64,000 nt of DNA. Origin: Cherax quadricarinatus. Taxonomy: Eukaryota; Arthropoda; Malacostraca; Decapoda; Parastacidae. A program made the translations under genes and the position numbers. Each line of letters opens with the position of its first letter. Positions within the stretch are counted from its first letter, which is position 1. The stretch is taken from NCBI RefSeq assembly GCF_038502225.1, contig NW_027195231.1, positions 62,001 to 126,000 on the forward strand, written 5' to 3'. Positions 18,782 to 29,162 of the stretch are shown here, piece by piece. The notes below the pieces were generated by a model that saw only the letters and a program-made list of their open reading frames with translations, had not been told where the DNA came from and ran no database searches.

Positions 18782-21308
18782 AAGCCTCCCAACCAGGTCA
18801 ACCTCAGTGCAACCAAACACTCTAAACCAAAACACCCATGCCACGTCCAATGCCCCCACCCACTGCATTACAAACTCCACCCCACAGAAACCACACATAG
18901 TTCCTTATCAGGTCTCCCACTTCCCCAACCCCAATACACCTCCCAGACCACAGTCTTAGAAAAGAAGTTGAAGGTGTGGTATACAAATGCAGATGGAATA
19001 ACAAATAAGTATGAGGAGTGGCACGAAAGAATCAAGGAGACATCCCCAGACTTAATAGCACTCACAGAAACAAAACTCACCAGAATAATAACAGATTCAA
19101 TCATTCCATCCGGATATCAAATCCTCAGGAAAGACAGAGTGAGGAGAGGGGGAGTTGCACTGCTCATTAACAACCAGTTGGGTTTTGAGAAAATGGAAGG
19201 AATGGATGGCACGGGCGAAAGGGACTACTTAGTAGGAGCAATCCAGTCTAAAGGTCATAAGGTTATAATTGCAGTAATATACAACCCACCACAGAACTGC
19301 AGGAGGCCAAGAGAAGAATACGATGGGAGCAACAGAGCAATGATCGACACACTAGACGAGGTGGCCAGGAGAGCACACATTGGGGAGCAAAGTTACTAGT
19401 TATGGGTGATTTCAATCACAAGTAGATTGACAGGGAAAACCTTCAGCCCAATGGGGGTCCCGAAACATGGAGAGCCTAGATGATGGATGTGGTACTGGAA
19501 AACCTCATGCATCAACATGTTAGAGACACTACCAGAGAGAGAGAGGAGAGGATGAACCAGCAAGACTGGACCTTGTATTTACCTTGAGTAGTTTGGACAT
19601 CTAGGATATCATGTATGAAAGGCCCCTGGGAGCTAGTGATCATGTGGTTCTGTGCCTCGAATACATAGTTGAGCTCCAAGTGGAGATAGTAGCAGGAATA
19701 GGGTGGGAAAACCAAACTACAAAAGGGGGAACTACTCAGGCATGAGGAACTTTCTGCAAGACATTCAGTGGGAGAGGGAACTGACGGGAAAACCAGTACA
19801 AGAAATGATGGACTATGTGGCAACAAAATGCAAGGAGGAAGATATAATGAGAAGAACAGAAAGAGTCCTTGGTTCACCCAAAGGTGTAGGGAGGCAAAAA
19901 CTAGGTGTACTAGAGAATGGAAAAGGTACAGAAGAGAGAGAACTCAGGAAAATAAAGAGAATAGCCGAAGAGCCAGAAACGAATATGCACAGATAAGAAG
20001 GGAGGCTCAGTGACAATATGAAAATGACATAGCATCGAAAGTCAAGTCTGACCCGAAGCTGTTGTACAGCCACATCAGGAGGAAAACAACAGTCAAGGAC
20101 GAGGTAATCAAACTTAGGAAGGGTGATGGGGAATTCACAAGAAACGACCGAGAAGTATGTCAGGAGCTGAACACGAGATTTAAAGAAGTATTTACAGTGG
20201 AAACCAGTAGGACTCCAGGAAATTAGAACAGGGGGGTACACCAGCAAGTGCTGGATGAGGTACATATAACCAAGGAGGAGGAGAAGAAGCTGCTATGCGA
20301 ACTTGACACCTCAAAGGCTGTGGGACCAGGCAACATCTCTCCATGGGTCCTTAAAGAGGGAGCAGAGATATTGTGTGTACCATTAACAAACATCTTCAAC
20401 ACATCATTTGAAACTAGGCAACTCCCCGAGGTATGGAAGATGGCAAATGTAGTCCCAATTTTTAAAAAGGGAGACAGACATGAGCCTCTAGACAACAGAC
20501 CTGTATCACTAACGTGTATAGTATGCAAGGTCATGGAGAAGATCATCAGGAGGAGAGTGGTGGAGCACCTGGAAAGAAACAAGTGTATAATTGACAACAA
20601 GCACGGTTTCAGGGAAGGAAAATCCTGTGTCACAAACCTACTAGAGTTTTATGACAAGGTGACATAAGTAAGATAAGAGAGAGAGAGGTTGATCGACTGC
20701 ATTTTTTTGGACTGCAAGAAGGCCTTCGACTCAGTTCCTCACAAGATTTTACTTCAAAAGCAAGAGGATCAGGCACACATAACAGGAAAGACACTGCGAT
20801 GGATCAGAGAATACCTGACAGGGAGGCAACAACGAGTCATGGTACGTGATGAGGTATAAGAGTGGGCGCCTGTGACAAGCACGGTTCCACAGGAGTCAGT
20901 CCTAGGACCTGTGCTGTTCTTGGTATATGTGAACGACATAACGGTAGGGATAGACTCAGAAGTGTCCTTGTTTGCAGATGATGTGAAGTTAATGAGAAGA
21001 ATCAAATCGAATGAGGATCAGGCAGGACTACAAAGAGACCTGGACAGGCTACAAGCCTGGTCCAGCAACTGGCTCCCTTAGTTTAACCCTGCCAAATGCA
21101 AAGTCATGAAGATTAGGAAAGGGCAAAGAAGACCGCAGACACAATATAGTTTAGATGGCCAAAGACTGCAAACCTCACTCAAGGAAAAAGATCTTGGGGT
21201 GAGTATAACACCGAGCATATCTCCTGAGGCGCACATCAATCAGATAACTGCTGCAGCATACGGGCGCCTGGCAAACCTACGTATAGCGTTCCGATACCTC
21301 AGTAAGGA
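18782..21308 (+). pseudogene. LINE-A copy A4, ORF2 remnant (part 1)
   Basis: ORF2 of A4, colinear with A3 at high identity. Endonuclease start at 18968 (KVWYTNADGITNKYEEW, then TETKL) with a frameshift near 19390 and several stops in the GDFN to SDH region. RT readable at 20248-20667, and again from 20872 with PQESVLGPVLFLVYVND and the intact FADD box near 20977. A stop lies at 21079. The copy is cut at about 21308 by the minus-strand LINE-B and resumes at 27589. Confidence 0.9.
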
Positions 21309-21667
21309 TTTATTTATTTATTTATTTATTTAGTAATTTTAGCATACATACAGAGGTACAAAAAATACAGGTAAGAGCAGCATGCCAAAGCCACTTATAT
21401 GCATAGCATTACGGGCTGGCTTAAAATTAACTTAAGATTAACTAAGCATTGATGAAATCAGTGATAAGACATTATTGTAAACAGATAACTATAAAGCACA
21501 AATGAGTATTACAAAGACAGGTCCTATGGTTGCTTGCATTGTTGTTCATTCAGTAGAATGGAGTATTCTGTTAGGTAGTGTATTTAAAAAAAATAACAAA
21601 GTTAGGTTTAACATTTGTGTGATATAATTGTGAGTAACATTTAGGATATACAATTTATAAGGTTCAG

Positions 21668-24600
21668 TTATTCAGTATTTATTTGGTTTTGAGTGAGTAA
21701 GTGATCTTTGAGAAGAGACTTGAATTTATAAACAGGTAGTGTTTCTTTTATATTTACAGGTAATGAATTCCAGATTTCAGGGCCTTTTATGTGCATTGAG
21801 TTTTTGCATAGCGTGAGATGGACACGAGGAACATCAAAGAGTGATCTGTGCCTTGTGTTATGGTCATTTGTTCTGCTGAGGTTGGCAAGGAGATGTTTGA
21901 GGGGAGGGTTAATATCAGAGTTAAGTGTTCTATGTATGTAATAGGTGCAGTAATAAGTATGGATGTTTTGTATGGTGAGTAGGTTGAGTGTTTTGAATAT
22001 TGGTGGAGTGTGCTGCCTGTAGTGAGAATTTGTTATCATTCTAACTGCAGCCTTTTGTTGGGTAATTAGTGGTCTGAGATGGTTAATTGTTGTTGAGCCC
22101 CATGCACAAATTCCATAGGTGAGATAGGGGTAAATAAGACAGTGATAGAGGGCCAGGAGGGCTGACTGTGGAACATAGTACCGTATCTTCGATAGTATGC
22201 CTACAGTCTTGGAAATTTTCTTAGAAATTTGTTGTATATGTGTATGAAATTTGAGTCTATTATCAAGGTGGATTCCTAAGAATTTTCCCTCTGTTAGCTT
22301 TGTGATAGGTGATCCGTTTATCGTTATGTTAAGAGGGACATCTGTAGCTCTGTTACCAAACTGAATGAAGTAGGTTTTGTCAATGTTTAGTGTAAGTTTG
22401 TTAGTCCTCATCCAGGTAGATATTTTCTGTAGTTCGATGTTTACAGTATTGGCTAGCGTGACTGGGCTCGGGTGAGAGAAGACGTATGTAGTGTCATCTG
22501 CAAAAAGTGTGGGTTTGAGTAACTGCGAAGCATTTGGTAGGTCATTTATGTATAGGAGAAAGAGAAGAGGGCCAAGGACACTTCCCTGTGGGACACCAAC
22601 TGTAATTGGTTGTGCGGAAGAGCTTGCCCCATTTGCGTACACATATTGGCTTCTGTTGCTGAGGTAAGACTTGAGGTAGTTGAGGGAGTGCCCTCTAATA
22701 CCATAGTGTGACAATTTTACGTGGAGCAAGTCATGGTAAACTGTATCAAAAGCTTTACGTAAGTCAATGAAGATCCCCAGTTGGACTTCTTTTTTCTCTA
22801 TTGCAGTGTATATATGTTCTAGCATGTGTATAATAGCATCATTAGTATTTTTATTAGGCCTGAATCCAAATTGGCAGGGGTTGAGAATGTTTTGGGAGAT
22901 GAGGTAGGAGTAGATTCGTTTATGAATTAATTTTTCGAAGATTTTTGAGAGAGGGTGTAAATTGGATATTGGCCTATAGTTATTCAACTCTGTTTGGTCT
23001 CCTCCTTTATGGATCGGGGTGACCCTTGCTATTTTGAGAGCTGTAGGGAAGGTGGAGGATTCAATGGATTTGTTAAAGAGTGTTGCAATGATTGGTGATA
23101 GTACTTGTGACACTTTTTTGTATATAAAGGGTGGTAAGGTATTTAAATCTCCTGCCTTGTTTTTTAGTGCGTTGATAATAAGGGAGACTTCGTATGGGTT
23201 AGTCGGAGCTAGGAGCAGTGTGTTCGGGTAGTTGCCAGTGAGATAGTCATTTGGTGGGGTATCTGAGCTTGGGATTTTATTGGCAAGGTTTTGTCCTATA
23301 GTGGAGAAGAAATCATTGAGTCTGTTTGCTGTTTCTGTTGGTGGGAGTTGGGGTTCATCTGATTTTGCTAATTTTATTTCGCTATTTCGTGATATCTTTT
23401 TTGTTCCCAGAATTTCTGATAGGGTCTTCCAGGTCTTTTTTATATCACCTCGTAAGTTGGATAATCTGTTCTCATAATACAATTTTTTTGCCCTTCTTAT
23501 CAGGCTGGTTAGGATTGACGAGTAACGTTTTGTTTGGTCTCTGGTTATGTGACCCATTCTGTACTGTTTTTCATATCGGTGTTTTGTATTTATGGATTTG
23601 AGAATGCTGGGTGTTAGCCAGGGACTGTTCAGTCTCTTAGCTGTCATCTGTTTAGTTTTTTTAGGGCAGTGCTTGTTATAGAGGTATTGGGTCTTTTTTA
23701 GAAAATTATTAAAACATTCGTCAATATCTGTATAGATTTCTAGCTCAGTGTGCCAGTCAATGTTTGTTACTGCTGTTGTGAAATTATTAATGGCTGCCTC
23801 ATTGTGAAGTATGAAGGTGACTTTAGTAGTGTCTTGGGGTATTTTACCAAGAGTTGTTATGAGGAAAGTAGGGTAGTGGTCTGTGGTATTATCTGTAATT
23901 ATGCCTGATTTTAAAGGGGATATGGTGTTGGTCCAGATGTGGTCAAGTAGGGAAACACTAGTCTCCGTAACTCTTGTAGGTTTTGTTACTGTTGGTAGTA
24001 ACATACAGTTACTCATTGTGTTTGTGAATTCAGTAACGTGTGGGTCCTGGTCTTGCAGGAGATTTATATTGAAGTCACCTGAGAGTAGTAAGTGATCTTT
24101 GTTCATGCGTGCATCAGTTATCATACTTCCTAGGTTTTGACTAAATTGGCTAATGTTTGACTGTGGAATTCTGTAGATGTTTATCAATGTGAGAGGTTTT
24201 TGTAGGTATTTGGATTTGAATTTAGCTATTATATATTCCCCATGTTCATCCCTTGTGCAAGTATTAGTGATACATTCTAGTTGGTCTGAGTAGTATATGG
24301 CTGTGCCACCCCCTTGTTGGTCTGGCCTACAGTTGTGTATGGCTGTGTAGCCAGGAATGGTATAGACATCTGTAGTATCAGGCTTTAGCCAGGTTTCAGT
24401 TAGTGTAATGATGGACATATTGGCATGTAAGGAATTTAGTAATGCTATGAGGTCATCGTAATGCTTGCTTAAAGATCTGATATTGTAGTTAAAGATAGTT
24501 ATGTTGTTGTTGGCACTGAGAAGTGTCTTTGATTGTTCTGCTGTGTAGTAATTACAGTAACTGTTTGATTCATTTAAGTCATTAAATAAGAGGTTGGTAT

Positions 24601-24697
24601 CAGGATCGATGCTTGTAATCATAAGATTTGTAGTGAATCTATAGTTAGAATTAAGTATAAGACAAAGTAAATATTCTAAAGCTAAAAAAAATAGCAC
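21668..24697 (-). CDS. LINE-B ORF2, intact endonuclease/reverse transcriptase
   Basis: Uninterrupted frame of 1009 codons. The endonuclease has Asn72 (FNYNIRSLSKHYDDL), Glu101 (LTETWL), Asp208 and Asn210 (SGDFN), SLLDHIWTN near 249-257 and Asp273-His274 (TTDHYPTF). The RT has IARVTPIHKGGD, NYRPISNLHPLSKIFEKLIH, IDLRKAFDTVYHDLL, VGVPQGSVLGPLLFLLYIND and the catalytic FADD at 732-735. The C-terminal domain (YPYLTYGICAWGSTT, GPEIWNSLP) is typical of CR1/L2-type elements. All catalytic residues I can locate are present, so this ORF could still be functional. The first ~60 residues, before the endonuclease, are hydrophobic and unassigned, so translation may begin at an internal Met. Confidence 0.93.
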   Translation of the reverse strand: MLFFLALEYLLCLILNSNYRFTTNLMITSIDPDTNLLFNDLNESNSYCNYYTAEQSKTLLSANNNITIFNYNIRSLSKHYDDLIALLNSLHANMSIITLTETWLKPDTTDVYTIPGYTAIHNCRPDQQGGGTAIYYSDQLECITNTCTRDEHGEYIIAKFKSKYLQKPLTLINIYRIPQSNISQFSQNLGSMITDARMNKDHLLLSGDFNINLLQDQDPHVTEFTNTMSNCMLLPTVTKPTRVTETSVSLLDHIWTNTISPLKSGIITDNTTDHYPTFLITTLGKIPQDTTKVTFILHNEAAINNFTTAVTNIDWHTELEIYTDIDECFNNFLKKTQYLYNKHCPKKTKQMTAKRLNSPWLTPSILKSINTKHRYEKQYRMGHITRDQTKRYSSILTSLIRRAKKLYYENRLSNLRGDIKKTWKTLSEILGTKKISRNSEIKLAKSDEPQLPPTETANRLNDFFSTIGQNLANKIPSSDTPPNDYLTGNYPNTLLLAPTNPYEVSLIINALKNKAGDLNTLPPFIYKKVSQVLSPIIATLFNKSIESSTFPTALKIARVTPIHKGGDQTELNNYRPISNLHPLSKIFEKLIHKRIYSYLISQNILNPCQFGFRPNKNTNDAIIHMLEHIYTAIEKKEVQLGIFIDLRKAFDTVYHDLLHVKLSHYGIRGHSLNYLKSYLSNRSQYVYANGASSSAQPITVGVPQGSVLGPLLFLLYINDLPNASQLLKPTLFADDTTYVFSHPSPVTLANTVNIELQKISTWMRTNKLTLNIDKTYFIQFGNRATDVPLNITINGSPITKLTEGKFLGIHLDNRLKFHTHIQQISKKISKTVGILSKIRYYVPQSALLALYHCLIYPYLTYGICAWGSTTINHLRPLITQQKAAVRMITNSHYRQHTPPIFKTLNLLTIQNIHTYYCTYYIHRTLNSDINPPLKHLLANLSRTNDHNTRHRSLFDVPRVHLTLCKNSMHIKGPEIWNSLPVNIKETLPVYKFKSLLKDHLLTQNQINTE

Positions 24698-26276
24698 TTG
24701 AATTATTTAACAAATGTAAAAATAATGAGCTAAGGTAGTTTTTTAAAGCTAAAATAAAGGAGACAATATAAAAGGGACTAAAATAATTTGTGGTGAACAA
24801 ATAAAGTGATGATCAAATAATGGAGCTTGGGAATATGATAGTAGGTAGTACTTTAAAGGTAATTCTTTAAAGTTAGAATTATAATATAAAATTATAATAT
24901 AAAAGGGACTAATATAAGTTGTGGTGAACAATAAAGTGGTAATCAAATAATTGCACTAAGGTCTAATATAATGACTTTTGTGGAGTCTATGTTTTGAGCT
25001 GGAATGAGCTATGGTACAACTAGATTTAATCTAATAATATAACAATACAAATTAAAAATAGCACCAGACTCTCACTAGTAATTGCAATATGGTCTAATAT
25101 AATGAATTTGATATTGACTATAGTACAACTGAGTTTAATCTAATAATATGAAAAAGGAACAAGACTCTCAATTGTAATTGCACTAAGGTCTTATATAAGT
25201 TGTTTACAAGAATTAGAGTATAACTAGATTTAGGTTGACAAGATAAAATATACAAGTTAAGTTAGCAAAAGAATAAAAAAAGTAGAAAAAAAAATATATG
25301 AGGTAGTTAGTACTAGTTAGCAAAAGATAGTTAAGGGTCTTGAACAATAATATAATTGAAATATACACTAATTGCACACACAATATAGTCACTAAGATAT
25401 GAAAACAATCTTAGAGTAGGAATTATAATATAAACTTATAATATAAAAATACAAATTGAAATGGTACTTGCAATTGCACTAGAGTCTGGTATATGTTGTT
25501 GACAAGATCAGGAGTATAACTAGATTTAAATTGACAAAATATAATTCACAATTAAAGTACCAAAAGAATAATAGTAAAAAATAACAAGGGTAATGTCTTG
25601 GTTATAATATGATAGTAAGATGGTAGAAAGGTACACAGGTACACAGGTACACAGGTACAAAGGATAATATAAAGGTTGGAGTTGAATATACAAACTTGGA
25701 AATTTGGCAACAAAATGTTATGGGAAGAATAAAATAATGTTTAATGTACAAAAGTAAAATTGACTGGTAGTAAATATGGTGTTTAATAAAATTTTAGTAA
25801 GTAATAATGATTACAAAAAAGTGAAAAAGTAATGTTTATTTCATTCAATATTGCACTGGTAGTTATACTAGAGGTTATATGGCAGTACAAGGTAATTAAG
25901 AGTACTCTAAGATAGTAAATGTGGTATAAAACAGGTAAAGGTAATTAGACAAGTAATGGTTATTAAATGTCAAAAATGTTAAGAGTAAATTGAAATTATA
26001 GTAAGAATGATAATTATTAATTTTAGTAAGTAATATCAATTGATAGTATTTAAAAAAATATGAGGTAGTAATATGGACAGAGAAAGTATCAATTCAGCTA
26101 ATGTTTAAGCAAACAATAGTAAATAACAAAATTACATAAGGTGACTTATGCTTACTAGTAAAATCACAAAATGAGGTAGTTGATTATTTAATTACTAAGA
26201 GGTTGTACTATGAAATTTGAACAATAATGGAGCTAAACATTCACTACACTACGTAGGCTTTTAAGTTGGACATTGT
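24698..26276 (-). other. LINE-B AT-rich inter-ORF spacer with degenerate repeats
   Basis: No reading frame of note over about 1.6 kb between ORF1 and ORF2. The DNA is strongly AT-rich. Motifs such as GGTCTAATATAATGA (24959, 25093), ATTGCACTAAGGTCTTATAT (25178), ATTGCACTAGAGTCTGGTAT (25475) and GTATAACTAGATTTA (25206, 25512) recur, so the spacer seems built from diverged tandem copies. A small (ACACAGGT)n-like repeat lies at 25631-25658. Confidence 0.65.
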
Positions 26277-27300
26277 TTAGTTATTCTCTGTAAGATCAGT
26301 ATCCCTGAGAAATCGTGATAGATCATTCTCGTTCGTGATTGTGTACAGTTGACCTACATTTGTTTTCCTAACAAGAATTTTTCCATCTCGTGTGAAGCAT
26401 TGGTGTATTGTGTCGTTATTCTCCCGCTTAAGTTTTCTGACTCTATACAGGAGGTTCTGACGTTTTTTGGTAAGACACTCATTTATGTATACCTCTTTCT
26501 TTACTTTAATAGATGCAATAATTAAGTCTTTTTTCCTGTCATGTGAGTGGAATCTAAGCATAATACTTTTTCTACTATGGGATCCTAGTAACCTGGCTTC
26601 TTTTATTTCTACCATGGGATCCTAGTAACCTGGCTTCCTTTATTTCAGACTCTGGTACAATAACACTTGTTTGGTCCTTTATGATCTGCAGAGTAATTTC
26701 TTTACTGTTTGTTTGGTTCATATCACTGGGAAAAAGTGGACTGTTAACTATTACTGCGTCGGATAGTTTATCTTGTTCCGTTTTATCTTCTTGGAGAGCA
26801 AAGTAGTCACTGAACTGGTTATCTAAGTTGTTCTTCCATTCTTTTACTGCTTCTTCAACCTTTGTATTAAGAGATATTATTTGTTGGGTATGGCTATCTA
26901 TGACTGCTTGGATGGTCTTGTCACAGTTAGTCATTCCTGGTGTTGATAACTTTTGTTCAAGACTGAGGATTTTGTTCTCGAGTTGTGTCATCCTGGTGTC
27001 TTGTTTTGTTAGCGTCTCTCGAAGATTCATATTTTCAATAACTAAGTTGGAGATGCATGTTTTTAGGGTATCTGGATCGTTGGTCATACCTGAGAGACTA
27101 CTTGGTAGGTTGAATCCGGGGAAGAGAGGGGAGGATGGGCTGGTGGCAGCCATGTTTGTTGTTATTGTGGTGTCGCCTTGAGTGGTGGTGAGTGGGGTGG
27201 TTGCTGGGCCGGCGTCCTCCTGGCTACACTTGTTGAATAGTTGATTTTTCGGTGTTTTCTTGCTGGCCTTGGTGCTGTTTCCTCTTAGATTGCGCCTCAT
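26277..27300 (-). pseudogene. LINE-B ORF1, broken by a 37-bp tandem duplication
   Basis: Reads from Met at 27300 (MRRNLRGNSTKASKKTPKN) through a basic N-terminus, a Ser/Pro/Thr-rich part and a coiled coil (RMTQLENKILSLEQKLS), then a C-terminal domain (ITLQIIKDQTS, EIKEARLLGS, RKKDLIIASIKVKK, ending TDLTENN at 26277). The last part resembles the C-terminal domain of L1/CR1 ORF1 proteins. A direct duplication of 37 bases near 26577-26650 repeats EIKEARLLGS in another frame and breaks the protein. Without one copy the span would be 987 bases, exactly 329 codons, with the same start and stop. Confidence 0.85.
26577..26650. repeat. 37-bp tandem duplication in LINE-B ORF1
   Basis: The sequence ATGGGATCCTAGTAACCTGG starts at 26577 and again at 26614, a period of 37, with only one or two differences between copies. 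Not a multiple of three, so it shifts the frame. Confidence 0.93.
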
Positions 27301-27588
27301 AATACTACAGGAATTGTTGTAGTTAAGAAGAAGTTGTAGTATACAAAGCTTAGGGTTACGTTGTTCTGCTGGCAGCGGGGTGTTGCTTTCGGTTTGTGGG
27401 AAGTCTTCCTTTGGTCTCTATTATTTTCGTTTTGTAGGTTTCACTGTTGGTAATCTTTGGTCATTCTGGGTGCTACGTTGGGTAGTGCAGTTTTGCTTGT
27501 AACTAGGTCATCATAGGAGCATTGGTAGCTCTGATAGTTGGAGAAAAGTACGGAGCCTGGAAGTCGCTGCTGCCGCTGCCGCTAACCG
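27301..27588 (-). promoter_or_regulatory. LINE-B 5' UTR
   Basis: Short GC-richer leader upstream of ORF1 on the minus strand. Its first bases read as GCxGCC-type repeats (27566-27586 on the plus strand: GCTGCTGCCGCTGCCGC). A promoter is expected here from LINE biology but no specific element is visible. Confidence 0.45.
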
Positions 27589-28133
27589 CTCGTTCAAGAC
27601 TCTGTATACCATTTACGTCAGGCCCATACTGGAGTATGCAGCACCAGTTTGGAATCCACACCTAGTCAAGCACGTCAAGAAATTAGAGAAAGTGCAAAGG
27701 TTGCAACAAGACTAATCCCAGAGCTACGGGGATTGTCCTACGAAGAAAGGTTGAGGGAAATCGACCTGACGACACTGGACGACAGGGGGGTCAGGGGAGA
27801 CATGACAACGACATATAAAATGCTGCACAGAATAGACAAGGTGGACAAAGATGGGATGTTCCAAAGATGGGACACAGAAACAAGAGGCCACAATTGGAAG
27901 TTGAAGACTCAAATGAATCAAAGGGATGTTAGGAAGCATTTCTTCAGTCATAGAGTAATCAGGCCGTGGAATAGCCTTGAAAATGACGTAGTGGAGGCGG
28001 GAACCATACATAGTTTTAAGGCGAGGTATGATAAAGCTCATGGGACAGGGAGAGAGAGGACCTAGTAGCAATCAGTGAAGAGGCAGGGCCAGGAGCTATG
28101 ATTCGACCCCTGCAACCACAAATAGGTGAGTAC
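27589..28133 (+). pseudogene. LINE-A copy A4, ORF2 C-terminus and 3' end (part 2)
   Basis: Continuation of A4 after LINE-B: RPILEYAAPVWNPH near 27615, a one-base deletion near 27702, then an open frame to 28065 giving the full family C-terminus (VVEAGTIHSFKARYDKAHG, then a final GRERT). The 3' UTR ends CAACCACAAATAGGTGAGTA, followed by CACACGCACAC. Confidence 0.9.
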
Positions 28134-28186
28134 ACACGCACACACACTCACACACACACACACAGACACACACACACACACAAACT
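28134..28186 (+). repeat. (CA)n microsatellite at A4/A6 junction
   Basis: Imperfect (CA)n of about 50 bases between the A4 3' terminus and the 5' edge of truncated copy A6. Confidence 0.9.
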
Positions 28187-28824
28187 CACAACCAAACCAC
28201 ATAACTGCTTCGGCATATGGGCGCCTACCAAGCCTCAGAACAGCATTCCGACATTTTAATAAGGAATCGTTCAGGACCCTGTACACCGTGTACGTTAGGC
28301 CCATTTTGGAGTATGCAGCACCAGTTTGGAACCCACACCTAGCCAAGCACGTAAAGAAACTAGAGAAAGTGCAAAGGTTTGCAACAAGACTAGTCTCAGA
28401 GCTAAGAGGTATGTCCTACAAGGAGAGGTTAAGGGAAATCAACCTGATGACACTGGAGGACAGGAGAGATGGGGGGACATGATAATGACATACAAAATAC
28501 TGAGAGGAATTGACAAGGTGGACAAAGACAGGATGTTCCAGAGATTGGACACAGTAACAAGGGGACACAGTTGGAAGTTGAATACACAGATGAATCACAG
28601 GGATGTTAGGAAGTATTTCTTCAGCCACAGAGTAGTCAGAAAGTGGAATAGTTTGGGAAGCGATGTAGTGGAGGCAGGATCCATACATAGCTTTAAGCTT
28701 AGGTATGATAAAGCTCACATTTCAGGGAGAGTGACCTAGTAGCAACCAGTGAAGAGGCGGGGCCAGGAGCTTGGACTCGACCCCTGCAAGCTCAACTAGG
28801 TGAGTACAACTAGGTGAGTACACA
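28187..28824 (+). pseudogene. LINE-A copy A6, 3' end only
   Basis: A 5'-truncated copy that starts at the RT thumb/C-terminal region (ITASAYGRLPSLRTAFRHF at 28200) and encodes YVRPILEYAAPVWNPH, then FFSHRVVRKWNSLGSDVVEA in a shifted frame. The 3' end has two copies of a 14-base unit, CAACTAGGTGAGTA, at about 28793-28820. Only about 640 bases were copied. Confidence 0.9.
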
Positions 28825-29162
28825 ACATTAAGGCACTCCTGTTTCAAGCAGTCACTCTATCCATCTCCTTCCCTCCCCCTTCCCCCTCATCCCCTCCCCA
28901 TTCCCCCTCTTCCCCTACACCTTCACTCCCATCTCACTCTCTCTATCTATCTATCTCTCCTATATACACATATACACACACAAACACACACATACATGCC
29001 ATCTCTACCCCTCCCCTTAACCATCTCTCCCCACCCCCTCACCATCTCTCCCCCTCCCCCTAACCATCTAAACCCCTCCCCCAACCCCCTAATCATCTCT
29101 CCCCTCCCCCTAACCATCTCTTCCCTCCCCCTAACCATCTCTCCCCTTCATTCTCTGGTGCA
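28825..29162 (+). promoter_or_regulatory. LINE-A copy A5 5' UTR with pyrimidine minisatellite
   Basis: Starts just after A6. Pyrimidine-rich DNA (28850-28950), a short CTAT run, a CA-rich patch, then about seven repeats of a roughly 20-base unit like CTAACCATCTCTCCCCTCC (28990-29155) that end at the ORF1 ATG. Same unit as the orphan array at 8186-8650. The repeats could be promoter monomers; that is inference. Confidence 0.65.

Larger units (their letters stand above)
21309..27588 (-). mobile_element. LINE-B, near full-length CR1/L2-like LINE inserted in A4
   Basis: A 6.3-kb minus-strand insertion. The host text CTCAGTAAGGAT ends at about 21308 and CGTTCAAGACTCTGTATACC resumes at 27592; in A3 these are contiguous. 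Order on the minus strand: GC-richer 5' UTR with GCC/GCT repeats at its start (27301-27588), ORF1 (27300-26277), a long AT-rich spacer (26276-24698), ORF2 (24697-21668), 3' UTR (21667-21333) and an (AAAT)n-type tail seen as (TATT)n at 21309-21332. No clear target duplication. Its age must be less than that of A4. Confidence 0.9.
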
